64,000 bases of DNA from Streptomyces paludis (GCF_003344965.1 NZ_CP031194.1:5146001-5210000), one strand, 5' to 3'; counted from the first letter of the stretch, positions 43,295-53,488 are shown. The notes: generated from the letters alone by a model not told the origin. A program made the numbers and translations.

Positions 43295-44974
43295 TCATCC
43301 GAGACCGGGCCCGCGCACCGGGATCGAGGTGAACGTGTGCGCCGGGGCCGGGTCCGTGAAGAAATCGTTGCCCTTGTCGTCCACGACGATGAACGCGGGG
43401 AAGTCCTCGACCTCGATCTTCCAGACCGCCTCCATGCCCAGCTCCTCGTACTCGACGATCTCGACCTTCTTGATGCAGTCCTGCGCCAGCCGGGCCGCCG
43501 GGCCGCCGATCGAGCCGAGGTAGAAGCCGCCGTGCGCGCCGCAGGCGTCCGTCACCTGTTTCGAGCGGTTGCCCTTGGCGAGCATCACCTTCGAGCCGCC
43601 CGCCGCCTGGAACTGCTCGACGTACGAGTCCATCCGGCCGGCCGTCGTCGGGCCGAAGGAGCCGGAGGCGTACCCCTCGGGGGTCTTCGCCGGGCCCGCG
43701 TAGTAGACCGGGTGGTCCTTCAGGTACTGCGGCATCTCCTCGCCCGCGTCGAGCCGCTCCTTGATCTTGGCGTGCGCGATGTCGCGGGCCACGACCAGCG
43801 GGCCGGTGAGCGACAGCCGCGTCTTGACCGGGTACTTCGTCAGCTCGGCGAGGACATCGTCCATCGGGCGGTTCAGATCGATCCGCACCACGCTGTCGTC
43901 CACGCCCGCGTCCGTACCGAGGTGCTCGTCGGTGGTGTCCGGGAGGAAGCGCGCCGGGTCCGTCTCCAGCTGCTCCAGGAAGACACCCTCCGCGGTGATC
44001 TTCGCGAGGGCCTGGCGGTCGGCCGAGCAGGAGACGGCGATCGCGACGGGCAGCGACGCGCCGTGCCGCGGCAGCCGGACGACCCGGACGTCGTGGCAGA
44101 AGTACTTGCCGCCGAACTGGGCGCCGATCCCGATCCGCTGCGTCAGCTCGAAGACCTTCTCCTCCAGCTCCTTGTCACGGAATCCGTGGCCGGTGGGGGA
44201 GCCCTCCGTCGGCAGCTCGTCCAGATAGTGCGCGGAGGCGTATTTCGCGGTCTTGAGCGCGAATTCGGCGGATGTGCCGCCCACCACGATCGCCAGGTGG
44301 TACGGCGGGCACGCGGCCGTGCCGAGCGAGCGGATCTTCTCCTCCAGGAACTTCATCATGGAGCCCTCGTTGAGGACCGCCTTGGTCTCCTGGTAGAGGA
44401 ACGACTTGTTGGCGCTGCCGCCGCCCTTCGCCATGAAAAGGAACTTGTACGCGCCGCCGTCGGTCGCGTACAGCTCGATCTGCGCGGGCAGGTTCGAGCC
44501 GGTGTTCTTCTCCTCCCACATGGTGAGCGGGGCCATCTGTGAATAGCGGAGATTGAGCTTGGTGTACGCGTCGTAGATTCCGTGCGAAAGGGCTTCCTCG
44601 TCGCCGCCCTCGGTCAGTACGTTCTGTCCGCGCTTGCCCATCACGATCGCCGTACCGGTGTCCTGGCACATGGGCAGTACGCCCGCCGCCGCGATATTCG
44701 CGTTCTTCAGGAGGTCGAGCGCCACGAACTTGTCGTTCGACGACGCCTCCGGGTCGTCCACGATCCTGCGCAGCTGGGCGAGGTGGGCCGGCCGCAGATA
44801 GTGCGAGATGTCGTGCATGGCCTCGGCGGCGAGCGTGCGCAGCGCCTCCGGCGCGACCTTGAGGAACGTACGCCCGTCGGCCTCGAAGGTCGCGACGCCC
44901 TCGGCGGTCACCAGGCGGTACGGCGTGGGGTCCGCGCCCAGGGGAAGCAGATCGGAGTACGCAAATTCCGGCAT
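43295..44974 (-). CDS. Fumarate hydratase, class I (iron-sulfur)
   Basis: 559 residues from ATG 44974, placed 9 bases after an AGGA; an ATG 9 bases upstream (44983) is less well spaced. Typical class I blocks are [55 protein letters not shown] and, in the C-terminal domain, [29 protein letters not shown]. Three conserved cysteines should hold a [4Fe-4S] cluster, making it oxygen- and peroxide-sensitive. It catalyses the same TCA step as the neighbouring class II enzyme. Confidence 0.93.
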   Translation of the reverse strand: MPEFAYSDLLPLGADPTPYRLVTAEGVATFEADGRTFLKVAPEALRTLAAEAMHDISHYLRPAHLAQLRRIVDDPEASSNDKFVALDLLKNANIAAAGVLPMCQDTGTAIVMGKRGQNVLTEGGDEEALSHGIYDAYTKLNLRYSQMAPLTMWEEKNTGSNLPAQIELYATDGGAYKFLFMAKGGGSANKSFLYQETKAVLNEGSMMKFLEEKIRSLGTAACPPYHLAIVVGGTSAEFALKTAKYASAHYLDELPTEGSPTGHGFRDKELEEKVFELTQRIGIGAQFGGKYFCHDVRVVRLPRHGASLPVAIAVSCSADRQALAKITAEGVFLEQLETDPARFLPDTTDEHLGTDAGVDDSVVRIDLNRPMDDVLAELTKYPVKTRLSLTGPLVVARDIAHAKIKERLDAGEEMPQYLKDHPVYYAGPAKTPEGYASGSFGPTTAGRMDSYVEQFQAAGGSKVMLAKGNRSKQVTDACGAHGGFYLGSIGGPAARLAQDCIKKVEIVEYEELGMEAVWKIEVEDFPAFIVVDDKGNDFFTDPAPAHTFTSIPVRGPGLG

Positions 44975-45203
44975 TACGGCCATTCCTCACTCGACAGACG
45001 GCGGCGCGGCCTCCATTGGCAGCGGCGCCCTCCAGCCTAGGCCGCGGCACCGACAGGACCTCTGTGAGGTAAGGCTCAGTAGGCCCCGGCCCGGCCCCGG
45101 CCCGGCTCCGGCGGGGGGTGTGGCGGGGGCGCGGTGAGGCGCGGCGGGGGTGCGACGGCGCGGAATGCTGGCTTCCGCCGTAATGTCCGCGCCGTGGACT
45201 AGT

Positions 45204-45229
45204 CGCGATCTATCGCGTTTCGCTACCCT
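45204..45229 (+). promoter_or_regulatory. Dyad-overlapped leaderless promoter of the DUF1707 gene
   Basis: CGCGAT-CT-ATCGCG (45204-45217) lies just upstream of TACCCT (45224-45229). That -10 ends 6 bases before GTG 45236, implying a leaderless transcript with an operator between -35 and -10. Confidence 0.5.
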
Positions 45230-45235
45230 GGTGCC

Positions 45236-45919
45236 GTGGACCTCGAAAAGCACCCCCAGAAGCCGGCCGCCCCCGCTGAGCCCGTGGGCATCCGGGCCTC
45301 CGACGCGGACCGCGACCGGGTCGCGGACATCCTCCGGGAGGCCCTGGCGCAGGGGCGGCTGGACGCCGAGGAGCATGCCGAGCGGATCGACTCCGTCTAC
45401 CGGGCCAAGACCGTCGGCGAACTGGAGCCGCTGGTACGGGACTTGCCGGCGCCCGGCGCCGACGCGGGCCCGGCCTTCGCCGCCGCCGCGCCCTCGGGAG
45501 AGGCGTACGGATACGGTCCGGAGGACCCGGCCGGCACGGAGAACGTGGTCGCGATCTTCAGCAGCTCGGTCCGCAAGGGCCGCTGGCGCATCGGCCGCAG
45601 GACCGACGCCTTCGCGCTCTTCGGCAATGTCGAGATCGACCTCACGGAGGCGCTGTTCACCCAGCGGATCACGGTCATCAACGCGACGTCCATTTTCGGC
45701 AATGTCGAGATCAGCGTTCCGCAGAACATCTCCCTGCGGGGCAACGGCACGGGAATCCTGGGCAATTTCGAGGTCGAGGCGCTGGTGGCCGAGGATCCGG
45801 AGGCGCCGACCGTCGTCGTGAACGGCTACTCGGTGTTCGGCAACGTGGAGGCCAAACCGAAGCGCGGCAAGCTGATCGCGGATCTCCACAAGCGTCTGCG
45901 CAAGCACCTCGGTACCTGA
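45236..45919 (+). CDS. DUF1707 / LiaF-like C-terminal domain protein
   Basis: 227 residues. DUF1707 (about 17-70: IRASDADRDRVADILREALAQGRLDAEEHAERIDSVYRAKTVGEL) is followed by a linker and a repetitive beta domain. In that domain FGNVEI-type strands recur four times (about 133, 158, 178, 203), as in the LiaF/DUF2154 beta-helix. There is no TM helix, unlike LiaF. Such proteins are associated with envelope stress sensing. It is read from a leaderless promoter with an overlapping dyad. Confidence 0.8.
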   Translation: MDLEKHPQKPAAPAEPVGIRASDADRDRVADILREALAQGRLDAEEHAERIDSVYRAKTVGELEPLVRDLPAPGADAGPAFAAAAPSGEAYGYGPEDPAGTENVVAIFSSSVRKGRWRIGRRTDAFALFGNVEIDLTEALFTQRITVINATSIFGNVEISVPQNISLRGNGTGILGNFEVEALVAEDPEAPTVVVNGYSVFGNVEAKPKRGKLIADLHKRLRKHLGT

Positions 45920-46100
45920 ACCGCCCGAATGACCTGAACCGCCCCGGCCCCGCCCGGAACGGTTCCGGCCCGGCCGGACTCTCCGCGGCTCTTGCATTTC
46001 ACATTTCAACTTCCGGCGCTTTTACGGCTGTTTCCAGCCATAACTGTCCACGGCGGCGAAGCGGGCCAATTCCGCACTGCGTTCCGAACGCCGGAAGTGG

Positions 46101-46128
46101 GTACCACTCAGTGCATAGGAGTGCGTAC
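46101..46128. promoter_or_regulatory. Imperfect inverted repeat upstream of the whiB-like gene
   Basis: GTACCACTC (46101-46109) pairs with GAGTGCGTAC (46119-46128) with one extra base. It lies about 60-85 bases before the gene start and could be an operator. Confidence 0.4.
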
Positions 46129-46186
46129 AGCGGGTAGGGAGAGCCTCATCGTCTCTCGCTCGCGAAGCCGTCGTCAGGAGTAGACC

Positions 46187-46561
46187 GTGCTGCAACTGCC
46201 GCATCAGCCCCTGCAGGTCTCCGCCGTCCCGCCGCAGCGGAGTCCCGCTCGGGAGGATCAGGCCGGCCCCTGGCATTCGGAGGCGGTGTGCCGCCGTGAC
46301 GAAGCCGGATTGTTCTTCGCCCCTTCCAAGGAGCCGACAGCCGCGAGGCTGGCGCGGGAGGAGGCCGCGAAGCGGGTCTGCGCCCGGTGTCCGGTCATGG
46401 TCGAGTGCCGGGAACACGCGCTGCTCCAGCCCGAGCCGTACGGGGTGTGGGGCGGGCTGACGGCGGCCGAGCGCCGGGTGGCCCTGGCCCGGCGCAGACG
46501 GCGCGAGGTGGAGCTGCGCAAGGCTGCCGCGACCGGCGACCGGGTCGCCGCCGCCGGCTGA
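46187..46561 (+). CDS. WhiB-like iron-sulfur transcription factor
   Basis: 124 residues. Four cysteines (Cys35, Cys65, Cys68, Cys74) are in the WhiB C-x(n)-C-x2-C-x5-C order and should hold a [4Fe-4S] cluster. The GVWGG turn (86-90) and a basic C-terminal tail (ARRRRREVELRK) for DNA binding follow. WhiB-like proteins usually act with the principal sigma factor. The neighbour glpX recalls the setting of wblI in S. coelicolor from memory, which I cannot verify. Start GTG 46187 after AGGAG. Confidence 0.9.
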   Translation: MLQLPHQPLQVSAVPPQRSPAREDQAGPWHSEAVCRRDEAGLFFAPSKEPTAARLAREEAAKRVCARCPVMVECREHALLQPEPYGVWGGLTAAERRVALARRRRREVELRKAAATGDRVAAAG

Positions 46562-46649
46562 CCCCGGGCGCGCCCGTACGGACGACCGGTGCGGGGACGG
46601 CACCGGGGCGTACGGACGCGGCGCGGAGACGCAAACGGAGAGGGAGCGA

Positions 46650-46679
46650 GGGCGCCCCCGCCGCACAACGGGGGCGCCC
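46650..46679. terminator. Terminator between whiB-like and glpX genes
   Basis: An 11-bp perfect stem pairing 46650-46660 with 46669-46679 and an 8-base loop, between convergent genes. Confidence 0.75.
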
Positions 46680-46738
46680 CCTCACGTCCGTACGCACCGC
46701 GCGGGTGGCCGGTCGCGCGGCCGGGCCGCTCGGCCGGG

Positions 46739-47770
46739 CTACTTGGCGCGGTCGAAGTCGATCGTGCTGTACGCCCGGAGCTTCGACAGCCGGTGCGTCG
46801 AGTCGATCTGCCGGATCGTGCCGGACTTGGAGCGCATCACCAGGGACTGGGTGGTCGCCGTCTCCGCGCGGTAGCGGACCCCGCGCAGCAGCTCGCCGTC
46901 CGTGATGCCGGTCGCGACGAAGAACACGTTGTCGCCGCTGACCAGGTCGTCGGTGGAGAGCACCCGGTCCAGATCGTGCCCCGCGTCGATCGCGCGCTGC
47001 CGCTCCACATCGTCCTTGGGCCAGAGCTTGCCCTGGATGACGCCGCCCAGGCACTTTATGGCGCACGCCGAGATGATGCCCTCGGGGGTGCCCCCGACGC
47101 CCATCAGCAGGTCGACACCGGTGCCTTCGCGCGCGGCCATGATCGAACCGGCCACGTCGCCGTCCGAGATGAACTTGATCCGGGCGCCGGTCTCCCGGAT
47201 CTCCTTGATCATGCCCTCGTGGCGGGGGCGGTCGAGGACGACGACCGTGACATCGTCCGGCGCGCAGCGCTTGGCCTTGGCGACCCGGCGGATATTGACC
47301 GAGACGGGCGCGTTGATGTCGACGAAGTCGGCGGCCTCGGGGCCGGTCACCAGCTTGTCCATGTAGAAGACCGCGGACGGGTCGAACATGGCGTGCCGGT
47401 CGGCGGCGGCGAGGACCGCGATGGCGTTGGGCATGCCCTTGGCGTTGAGCGTCGTGCCGTCGACGGGGTCGACGGCGATGTCCACCTCGGCGCCGGTCCC
47501 GTCGCCGACGTGCTCACCGTTGAAGAGCATCGGGGCTTCGTCCTTCTCGCCTTCCCCGATGACGACGACACCGTTCATCGACACCGTGGAGACGAGCGTG
47601 CGCATGGCGTTCACAGCGGCGCCGTCCGCGCCGTTCTTGTCGCCCCGGCCGACCCACCGGCCCGCCGCCATGGCGGCGGCCTCGGTGACCCTGACCAGCT
47701 CCAGGGCGAGGTTGCGGTCGGGGGCCTCGGGAGACACCTCGAGGGGGGAGGGCAGTTGATGATCGGTCAT
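46739..47770 (-). CDS. glpX: Class II fructose-1,6-bisphosphatase GlpX
   Basis: 343 residues from ATG 47770 (AAAGGTG upstream). GlpX features are [11 protein letters not shown], the metal-binding VDPVDGTT (about residues 97-103), SDGDVAGSI and [20 protein letters not shown]. It hydrolyses fructose 1,6-bisphosphate in gluconeogenesis. It is the main FBPase type in actinobacteria. Divergent from the DUF4245 gene. Confidence 0.95.
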   Translation of the reverse strand: MTDHQLPSPLEVSPEAPDRNLALELVRVTEAAAMAAGRWVGRGDKNGADGAAVNAMRTLVSTVSMNGVVVIGEGEKDEAPMLFNGEHVGDGTGAEVDIAVDPVDGTTLNAKGMPNAIAVLAAADRHAMFDPSAVFYMDKLVTGPEAADFVDINAPVSVNIRRVAKAKRCAPDDVTVVVLDRPRHEGMIKEIRETGARIKFISDGDVAGSIMAAREGTGVDLLMGVGGTPEGIISACAIKCLGGVIQGKLWPKDDVERQRAIDAGHDLDRVLSTDDLVSGDNVFFVATGITDGELLRGVRYRAETATTQSLVMRSKSGTIRQIDSTHRLSKLRAYSTIDFDRAK

Positions 47771-47892
47771 CGAGCGCACCTTTCTGTACGGCGACGGCCG
47801 GATAAGAGGGTGATACGACTCTATCCGCACGGCGACAGATTGAGCAGAGGGGCCCACGTATGAGCGCGAGGGGGTGATGGGACGATGGAGCC

Positions 47893-48420
47893 GTGGCAGG
47901 TATGCGAGGCAGACAGACAGTGCGGGACATGTTCCTGTCGATGGCGGTCATCGGACTCGTCGTCGCCGCGATCTACATGTTCATTCCGCATGACGACAAG
48001 GGCGACCCCGTCCGGGCCGTCGACTACCGGGTGGAGCTGGCGACCGCCCGGCGCGCGGCGCCGTATCCGGTGGTGGCACCGGCGGAGCTGGCCGGCGAAT
48101 GGAAGCCGACGTCGGTCACGTACAAGCGGCAGAGCGGCGACGCCTGGCACCTGGGCTTCCTCGACCCGGACGGCGAGTACGTCGCGGTCGAGCAGTCCAC
48201 GGCGCCCCCGAAGAAGTACGTGCACGACGTCACCCAGAAGGCCGTGGACACGGGCGAGACACAGCGGGTGGCGGGCGAGGAGTGGCAGCGCTGGGAGGGG
48301 CCGAAGTACAGCGCCCTGGTCCGCCCGGGCGACGCTGTCACGACGGTGGTGACCGGCACGGCCTCGTACGAGCGGCTGGCGGAGATGGCGGCGGCGCTGG
48401 AGACCGGCGACGACGGCTGA
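47893..48420 (+). CDS. DUF4245 membrane-anchored protein
   Basis: 175 residues. One TM helix (about 14-31), then an extracytoplasmic domain with [40 protein letters not shown] and [13 protein letters not shown]. The family is actinobacterial and uncharacterised, often next to glpX as here. GTG 47893; GACGAT lies 6 bases upstream and might be a -10 of a leaderless transcript. Confidence 0.8.
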   Translation: MAGMRGRQTVRDMFLSMAVIGLVVAAIYMFIPHDDKGDPVRAVDYRVELATARRAAPYPVVAPAELAGEWKPTSVTYKRQSGDAWHLGFLDPDGEYVAVEQSTAPPKKYVHDVTQKAVDTGETQRVAGEEWQRWEGPKYSALVRPGDAVTTVVTGTASYERLAEMAAALETGDDG

Positions 48421-48443
48421 GCGGCGCGGCCGACGGAACGGTG

Positions 48444-48481
48444 AAGGCCGCCGCCCCTGGTGATCAGGGGGCGGCGGCCTT
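48444..48481. terminator. Terminator after the DUF4245 gene
   Basis: A 14-bp stem pairing 48444-48457 with 48468-48481, between convergent genes, 23 bases after the stop. Confidence 0.8.
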
Positions 48482-48564
48482 CCGCTGTCCGCGTCCGTAC
48501 GGCGCTTCGTCCGTACGGCGCTTCGCGTGCGATAGAGCCGGCGCGATCGGACGGTCGCGTGAGA

Positions 48565-49155
48565 TCAGACGGTGGTGACGGCCTCGTCGAAGGCCAGGCG
48601 CGGGGAGCGCGGGTAGAAGGCGTCGTCACCGGGCTTGCCGATGTTGACGATCGCCAGCGGCGTGTGGTCGCCGTCCAGGAACTCCTTCTGGACGCCGGCC
48701 GGGTCGAAGCCGGTCATCGGGCCCGCGGCGAGACCGGCGGCGCGGACGCCGATGATGAAGTAGCCGGCCTGGAGCGAGGCGTTGAGCGTGGCGGCCTGCT
48801 CGCGGGCGGCGCGCTCGCTGAAGAACGCGTCCTTGGCCTGCGGGAAGGCGGGGAAGAGGCGGGGGAGTTCCTCGTGGAACTCGTTGTCCGCGGCGAGGAT
48901 CGCGACGAGGGGCGCGGCGGCGGTCTTGGCCTGGTTGCCCTCGAACAGGTGCGGGACCAGACGCGCGCGGGCCTCGGCGGAGCGGACCAGGACGACGCGC
49001 AGCGGCGACTGGTTGAACGCGGTGGGGCCGAACTTGACCAGGTCGTAGATCGCCTGGATCTGCTCCTCGGTCACCGGCTCGTCGGAGAAGGTGTTGGCGG
49101 TGTGGGCCTCGCGGAAGAGGAGGTCCTGAGCGGTGTCTTCGAGAACGAGGGACAT
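48565..49155 (-). CDS. RutE/HadB-type nitroreductase (malonic semialdehyde reductase)
   Basis: 196 residues. FMN-dependent nitroreductase fold; the group-specific TANTFSDEPVTEEQIQAIYDLVKFGPTAFNQSPLRVVLVRS and AGYFIIGVRAAGLAAGPMTGFD match the RutE/HadB subfamily, reported to reduce malonic semialdehyde or act on haloalkane-pathway intermediates. The physiological substrate here is unknown. There is no rut operon around it. ATG 49155 without a strong ribosome-binding site. Confidence 0.85.
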   Translation of the reverse strand: MSLVLEDTAQDLLFREAHTANTFSDEPVTEEQIQAIYDLVKFGPTAFNQSPLRVVLVRSAEARARLVPHLFEGNQAKTAAAPLVAILAADNEFHEELPRLFPAFPQAKDAFFSERAAREQAATLNASLQAGYFIIGVRAAGLAAGPMTGFDPAGVQKEFLDGDHTPLAIVNIGKPGDDAFYPRSPRLAFDEAVTTV

Positions 49156-49372
49156 TTTTGGGCGTACCTTCCGAATGGGCAGCAGATCGAGCGATCAACT
49201 GCACCCTACAACCGGAATGTGTGAATCTTCAACGAAATCCGGGTGGGGTGATCCATTTCATACGTCCTGACTCTGGACGCCGTACGTCCTGACTCCGGAC
49301 GCCCCGGCGCCAGGGGCGGCTACGGCTCCGGACGCCCCCGGTACCGGGACGACTACGGCTCCGGACGCCCGG

Positions 49373-49615
49373 TCACTCGTCCTTGTCCACCGGCTTCTCG
49401 TCGGCGAGCGAGGCGTCCAGCCGCGCCCGGGCGCCCTCCAGCCAGTGGCGGCACACCGTGGCCAGCTCCTCGCCGCGCTCCCACAGGGCGAGCGACTCCT
49501 CCAGGGTCGTGCCGCCCGCCTCCAGCCGGCGCACCACCTCGATCAGCTCGTCGCGCGCCTGCTCGTAACCGGGCGCCGCCGCGTCCGCCGCGTTTTCCGT
49601 ATCCGTCCTGGCCAT
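49373..49615 (-). CDS. xseB: Exodeoxyribonuclease VII small subunit
   Basis: 80 residues. The XseB pattern YEQARDELIEVVRRLEAGGTTLEESLALWERGEELATVCRHWLEGARARLD is clear. It pairs with XseA to degrade single-stranded DNA. ATG 49615 sits behind GAGGTGG; a GTG 9 bases upstream is possible. It starts 55 bases after the xseA stop, same strand. Confidence 0.93.
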   Translation of the reverse strand: MARTDTENAADAAAPGYEQARDELIEVVRRLEAGGTTLEESLALWERGEELATVCRHWLEGARARLDASLADEKPVDKDE

Positions 49616-49670
49616 GCGAACCACCTCAGTAAAGAAAGTTAAGAGTCTTAAGCGGGGGCGGGGGATCCGC

Positions 49671-50879
49671 TCATTCGGTGACCCGCACCGTGAACTCGCC
49701 CTCCGCGACCCGGGCGCGCAGCTCCTCGGCCGCCGTCACCTCCGCCGGGGACCGTACGACCGTTCCGTCCGGGCGCTGGAGCACCGCGTACCCCCGCTCC
49801 AGCGTCGCCGCCGGGGAGAGCGCGACCACCCGCGCCAGGGTGTGCGACAGCTCGGAGTCCGCGCGGTCCAGCTGGTGCCGCAGCACCCGCCGGCTCCGGT
49901 CGGCCAGCGCGGACACCTCGGCCGCGCGCTCCTCGACCATCCGCCGCGGACGCCGCATCACCGGCCTGGCCAGCGCGTGGGCGAGACCGCGCTCCTCCCG
50001 GTCGAGCAACCCCCGTACGCTCCGCAGCGCCCGGTCCCGCAGCGCCTGCACCCGCTCCAGCTCCTCGCCGACGTCCGGCACGATCCGCTTCGCCGCGTCG
50101 GTCGGGGTCGAGGCCCTGACATCCGCGACGAGGTCCAGCAAAGGCGAGTCCGGCTCATGCCCGATCGCGGACACGACCGGCGTACGGCACGCGGCCACGG
50201 TCCGTACCAGCTGCTCGTCGGAGAACGGCAGCAGATCCTCCACACTGCCCCCGCCGCGCGCCACCACGATCACATCGACCTCCGGCAGCGCGTCCAGCTC
50301 CTCCACCGCCTGGACGACCTGCGCCACCGCGTTGACGCCCTGGACCGCCGTGTTCCGCACCTCGAACCGCACCGCGGGCCACCGCCGGCGCGCGTTCTCC
50401 AGCACGTCGCGCTCGGCCGCCGACGCCCGGCCGCACACCAGCCCGATCAGCTGCGGCAGAAAAGGCAGCGGCTTCTTGCGGTCCGCCGCGAACAGCCCCT
50501 CCGCGCCCAGGGACCGCTTCAGCCGCTCCAGCCGCACCAGCAGGTCACCGATGCCGACGGGCCGTATCTCCGTGGCGCGCAGCGACAACTGCCCGCGCGG
50601 CGCGTACCACTCGGGCTTCGCCCGCACCACGACCCGCGCGCCCTCGGAGACGACGTCCGCGATCGCGTCGAAGACCTGCCGGTAGCAGGTGACGCTCAGC
50701 GAGATGTCGTGCGACGGGTCGCGCAGCGTCAGGAAGACCACCCCCGCGCCCGGTCTGCGCGAGAGCTGGGTGATCTGCCCCTCGACCCAGATCCCGCCGA
50801 GCCGGTCGATCCATCCGCCGATGAGCCGCGACACCTCGCCGACGGGCAGCGGGGCCTCCGCGGTCGTGAGAAGAGCCAT
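49671..50879 (-). CDS. xseA: Exodeoxyribonuclease VII large subunit
   Basis: 402 residues. An N-terminal OB-fold (about 8-110: [34 protein letters not shown]) precedes the catalytic domain with the [30 protein letters not shown] and [28 protein letters not shown] motifs. The helical C-terminal region follows. TACGCT (50892-50887) ends 7 bases before ATG 50879, so the message is probably leaderless; upstream in-frame codons are not family-like. Divergent from ispH. Confidence 0.93.
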   Translation of the reverse strand: MALLTTAEAPLPVGEVSRLIGGWIDRLGGIWVEGQITQLSRRPGAGVVFLTLRDPSHDISLSVTCYRQVFDAIADVVSEGARVVVRAKPEWYAPRGQLSLRATEIRPVGIGDLLVRLERLKRSLGAEGLFAADRKKPLPFLPQLIGLVCGRASAAERDVLENARRRWPAVRFEVRNTAVQGVNAVAQVVQAVEELDALPEVDVIVVARGGGSVEDLLPFSDEQLVRTVAACRTPVVSAIGHEPDSPLLDLVADVRASTPTDAAKRIVPDVGEELERVQALRDRALRSVRGLLDREERGLAHALARPVMRRPRRMVEERAAEVSALADRSRRVLRHQLDRADSELSHTLARVVALSPAATLERGYAVLQRPDGTVVRSPAEVTAAEELRARVAEGEFTVRVTE

Positions 50880-50886
50880 GGGAAGG

Positions 50887-50892
50887 AGCGTA
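50887..50892 (-). promoter_or_regulatory. -10 element TACGCT of leaderless xseA
   Basis: The hexamer ends 7 bases before the xseA ATG and no ribosome-binding site is present. Confidence 0.45.
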
Positions 50893-51007
50893 TCGGCCAC
50901 CTCTGACATCGCCCGTCGTCGCGCCGCCGTCGTGCTGCCGTCGCGCCGCCGTCGTACGGGCCCGGTCCCGGCGGCAGGCAGACACCTCCGCCTGTTCTGA
51001 ACGGCCT

Positions 51008-51013
51008 TACGAT
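51008..51013 (+). promoter_or_regulatory. -10 element TACGAT of leaderless ispH
   Basis: The hexamer ends 7 bases before ATG 51021. The GGGAGG in between is only one base from the ATG, too close to act as a ribosome-binding site. Confidence 0.5.
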
Positions 51014-51020
51014 GGGAGGC

Positions 51021-52049
51021 ATGACTGCTACGTCTCGCCCGTCGCCCGCCGCCACCCCCAGTGGAGACGCCGCGCGCCGCGCCGGCAAACGCGTCCTCCT
51101 CGCCGCTCCCCGCGGCTACTGCGCGGGTGTGGACCGCGCTGTGATCGCCGTGGAGAAGGCCCTGGAGCAGTACGGGGCGCCGATCTATGTCCGGCACGAG
51201 ATCGTCCACAACAAATACGTCGTCAAGACCCTGGAGAACAAGGGCGCCATCTTCGTCGACAGGACGGCCGAGGTCCCCGAGGGGTCCATCGTCATGTTCT
51301 CGGCGCACGGCGTCGCCCCGGTCGTCCACGAGGAGGCCGCCGAGCGCCGGCTCGCCACCATCGACGCGACCTGCCCGCTGGTCACCAAGGTCCACAAGGA
51401 AGCCGTACGGTTCGCCGCCGAGGACTACGACATCCTGCTGATCGGCCACGACGGCCACGAAGAGGTCATCGGCACGTCCGGCGAGGCCCCCGACCACATC
51501 ACGCTGGTCGACGGCCCCGAGGACGTCGCGAACGTCGAGGTCCGCGACGAGTCGAAGGTCGTCTGGCTCTCCCAGACCACGCTCTCCGTCGACGAGACGA
51601 TGGAGACGGTCGACGCCCTCAAGCAGAAGTTCCCGCTGCTGATCGCGCCGCCGAGCGACGACATCTGCTACGCCACGCAGAACCGGCAGATCGCGGTCAA
51701 GCAGATGGGCGCCGACGCGGATCTGGTGATCGTCGTCGGCTCCAAGAACTCCTCCAACTCGGTACGGCTGGTCGAGGTCGCCCTCGGCGCCGGCGCGGGC
51801 TCCTCGTACCTGGTGGACGGCGCGGACGAGATCGAAGAGGCATGGCTCGACGGCGTCACCACGGTCGGCGTCACCTCGGGCGCGTCCGTACCGGAGGTAC
51901 TGGTCGAGGGCGTCCTGGAGTGGCTCTCGCAGCACGGCTTCGAGGATGTCGAGATCGTCAAGGCCGCCGAGGAGACGATCACCTTCTCGCTCCCGAAGGA
52001 GCTGCGCCGGGACCTGCGGGCCGAGGCGGCGGAGCTGGCCAAGAAGTAA
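51021..52049 (+). CDS. ispH: 4-hydroxy-3-methylbut-2-enyl diphosphate reductase IspH
   Basis: 342 residues. The three cluster cysteines lie in [12 protein letters not shown] (Cys34), [11 protein letters not shown] (about 118) and [11 protein letters not shown] (about 216), holding the IspH iron-sulfur cluster. The active-site SAHGVAP and [13 protein letters not shown] are intact. It is the last step of the MEP pathway, making IPP and DMAPP; products feed prenyl transferases such as the UppS-like enzyme in this window. An in-frame GTG/ATG a few codons upstream is unlikely given the promoter. Confidence 0.95.
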   Translation: MTATSRPSPAATPSGDAARRAGKRVLLAAPRGYCAGVDRAVIAVEKALEQYGAPIYVRHEIVHNKYVVKTLENKGAIFVDRTAEVPEGSIVMFSAHGVAPVVHEEAAERRLATIDATCPLVTKVHKEAVRFAAEDYDILLIGHDGHEEVIGTSGEAPDHITLVDGPEDVANVEVRDESKVVWLSQTTLSVDETMETVDALKQKFPLLIAPPSDDICYATQNRQIAVKQMGADADLVIVVGSKNSSNSVRLVEVALGAGAGSSYLVDGADEIEEAWLDGVTTVGVTSGASVPEVLVEGVLEWLSQHGFEDVEIVKAAEETITFSLPKELRRDLRAEAAELAKK

Positions 52050-52115
52050 GGGCGCGTACCGGCCGGTACGCCGCCCGTGTGCCACGTATCGGACGTCACT
52101 GTCGGAGGCTGGCCG

Positions 52116-52121
52116 TAACGT
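52116..52121 (+). promoter_or_regulatory. -10 element TAACGT of leaderless ppgK
   Basis: The hexamer ends 7 bases before ATG 52129 with no ribosome-binding site. Confidence 0.5.
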
Positions 52122-52128
52122 TGTGTCC

Positions 52129-52866
52129 ATGAACGTCTTCGGAGTGGACATCGGCGGTACGGGCATCAAGGGCGCGCCGGTCGATCTGGACCGTGGTGAC
52201 CTGGTCGAACCGCGTTACAAAGTACTCACGCCGCACCCGGCGACGCCCGACGCCATCGCCGACGGCGTCGTCGAGGTCGTCCGGCACTTCGGCTGGTCGG
52301 GCCCGGTCGGCATCACCTTCCCCGGCGTGGTCACGGGATCCGTGATCCGCACCGCCGCGAATGTCGACAAGACCTGGATCGGTACGGACGCGGGACAGCT
52401 GCTGGGCGACCGGCTCAGCCTGCGGGCGACCGTCCTGAACGACGCGGACGCGGCGGGCGTCGCCGAGATGGCGTTCGGCGCCGGGCGCGGCCGGAAGGGC
52501 ACGGTCCTGCTGCTGACCTTCGGTACGGGCATCGGCAGCGCCCTCTTCATGGACGGCAAGCTCGTGCCCAACACGGAGCTGGGCCATCTGGAGCTGCACG
52601 GCCGCGACGCGGAGAAGCACGCCTCGACGAAGGCCAAGGACGACGAGGATCTCAGCTGGGAGCACTGGGCCCACCGGGTGCAGAAGTATCTGGCCCATGT
52701 GGAGATGCTGTTCTCGCCCGAGCTGATCATCATCGGCGGCGGGGTGAGCCGCAAGGCCGACAAGTTCCTGCCGCTGATCAAGGGGATCAGGGCGGAGATG
52801 GTCCCGGCGGAGCTTCAGAACAACGCGGGAATCGTGGGCGCGGCGATGGCGGCGGCGGGCCGCTGA
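52129..52866 (+). CDS. ppgK: Polyphosphate glucokinase
   Basis: 245 residues. ROK-family phosphate site [14 protein letters not shown] at the N-terminus, catalytic [44 protein letters not shown] and [13 protein letters not shown]. The actinobacterial PpgK group phosphorylates glucose using polyphosphate or ATP in the cytoplasm. The ROK zinc cysteine cluster is absent, as usual for this group. Leaderless start 79 bases downstream of ispH. Confidence 0.92.
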   Translation: MNVFGVDIGGTGIKGAPVDLDRGDLVEPRYKVLTPHPATPDAIADGVVEVVRHFGWSGPVGITFPGVVTGSVIRTAANVDKTWIGTDAGQLLGDRLSLRATVLNDADAAGVAEMAFGAGRGRKGTVLLLTFGTGIGSALFMDGKLVPNTELGHLELHGRDAEKHASTKAKDDEDLSWEHWAHRVQKYLAHVEMLFSPELIIIGGGVSRKADKFLPLIKGIRAEMVPAELQNNAGIVGAAMAAAGR

Positions 52867-52900
52867 AGCGCGAGCGCCGAAACCGAACAGATCCCCGGCC

Positions 52901-53488
52901 TCATGCCCGGGGGCGCGTCCGGGGGAACGCCGCTCCCGGGCGCCGGGCGGCGGCCTCCCGGGTGAGCCGCCGCCGGCTCAGCTGCCGGACCTTGCGTACG
53001 GACACGATGAGCCCGGCGACGAGCGTCCCGCCGTACAGCCAGCCGGCATGTACGGCGAGCGTGGTGACCAGCCCCATGACCTGCCCGCCGAAGCCCTCCG
53101 TGCCTCCGGCGACGGGCAGGACGCCGAGGGCGAAGGCGATGGGCACGGCGATCGGCGCCGTCACCAGGTCCGCCGTCCGGACCCAGAGCGCCGTCACGGC
53201 GCTGACCGGCAGGAACAGCAGCCCGTAGACAAAGAGCGAGCCCTCGAAGAGCAGCTGGTCGAGGAAGGCGAAGAAGAGCATCGTGGCGGTCGCGAACAGC
53301 CCGGCGCCCAGGCCGGTGAAGCGGGGATTGGGCAGCCGGCGCAGATGGAGCACCACCGGCGGGACCTGCCGCCGGCGCGCCGACGGCGGGTGCGGCGCAG
53401 CGCCGCCACCGGTCGCCGTGCGCTGCGCCGCGAGGGGCCGCTGCTGCCGGTGACGGCGCGGGGGCTGGTATGTCCTCTGCTGCTCCAC
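52901..53488 (-). CDS. DUF6542 membrane protein
   Basis: 195 residues. A basic, Gln/Arg/Pro-rich cytoplasmic N-terminus (1-55) precedes about four TM helices (60-80, 85-102, 108-128, 138-163) and an Arg-rich tail. It corresponds to a streptomycete membrane family of unknown role. Start GTG 53488; convergent with ppgK and divergent from ychF. Confidence 0.75.
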   Translation of the reverse strand: MEQQRTYQPPRRHRQQRPLAAQRTATGGGAAPHPPSARRRQVPPVVLHLRRLPNPRFTGLGAGLFATATMLFFAFLDQLLFEGSLFVYGLLFLPVSAVTALWVRTADLVTAPIAVPIAFALGVLPVAGGTEGFGGQVMGLVTTLAVHAGWLYGGTLVAGLIVSVRKVRQLSRRRLTREAAARRPGAAFPRTRPRA

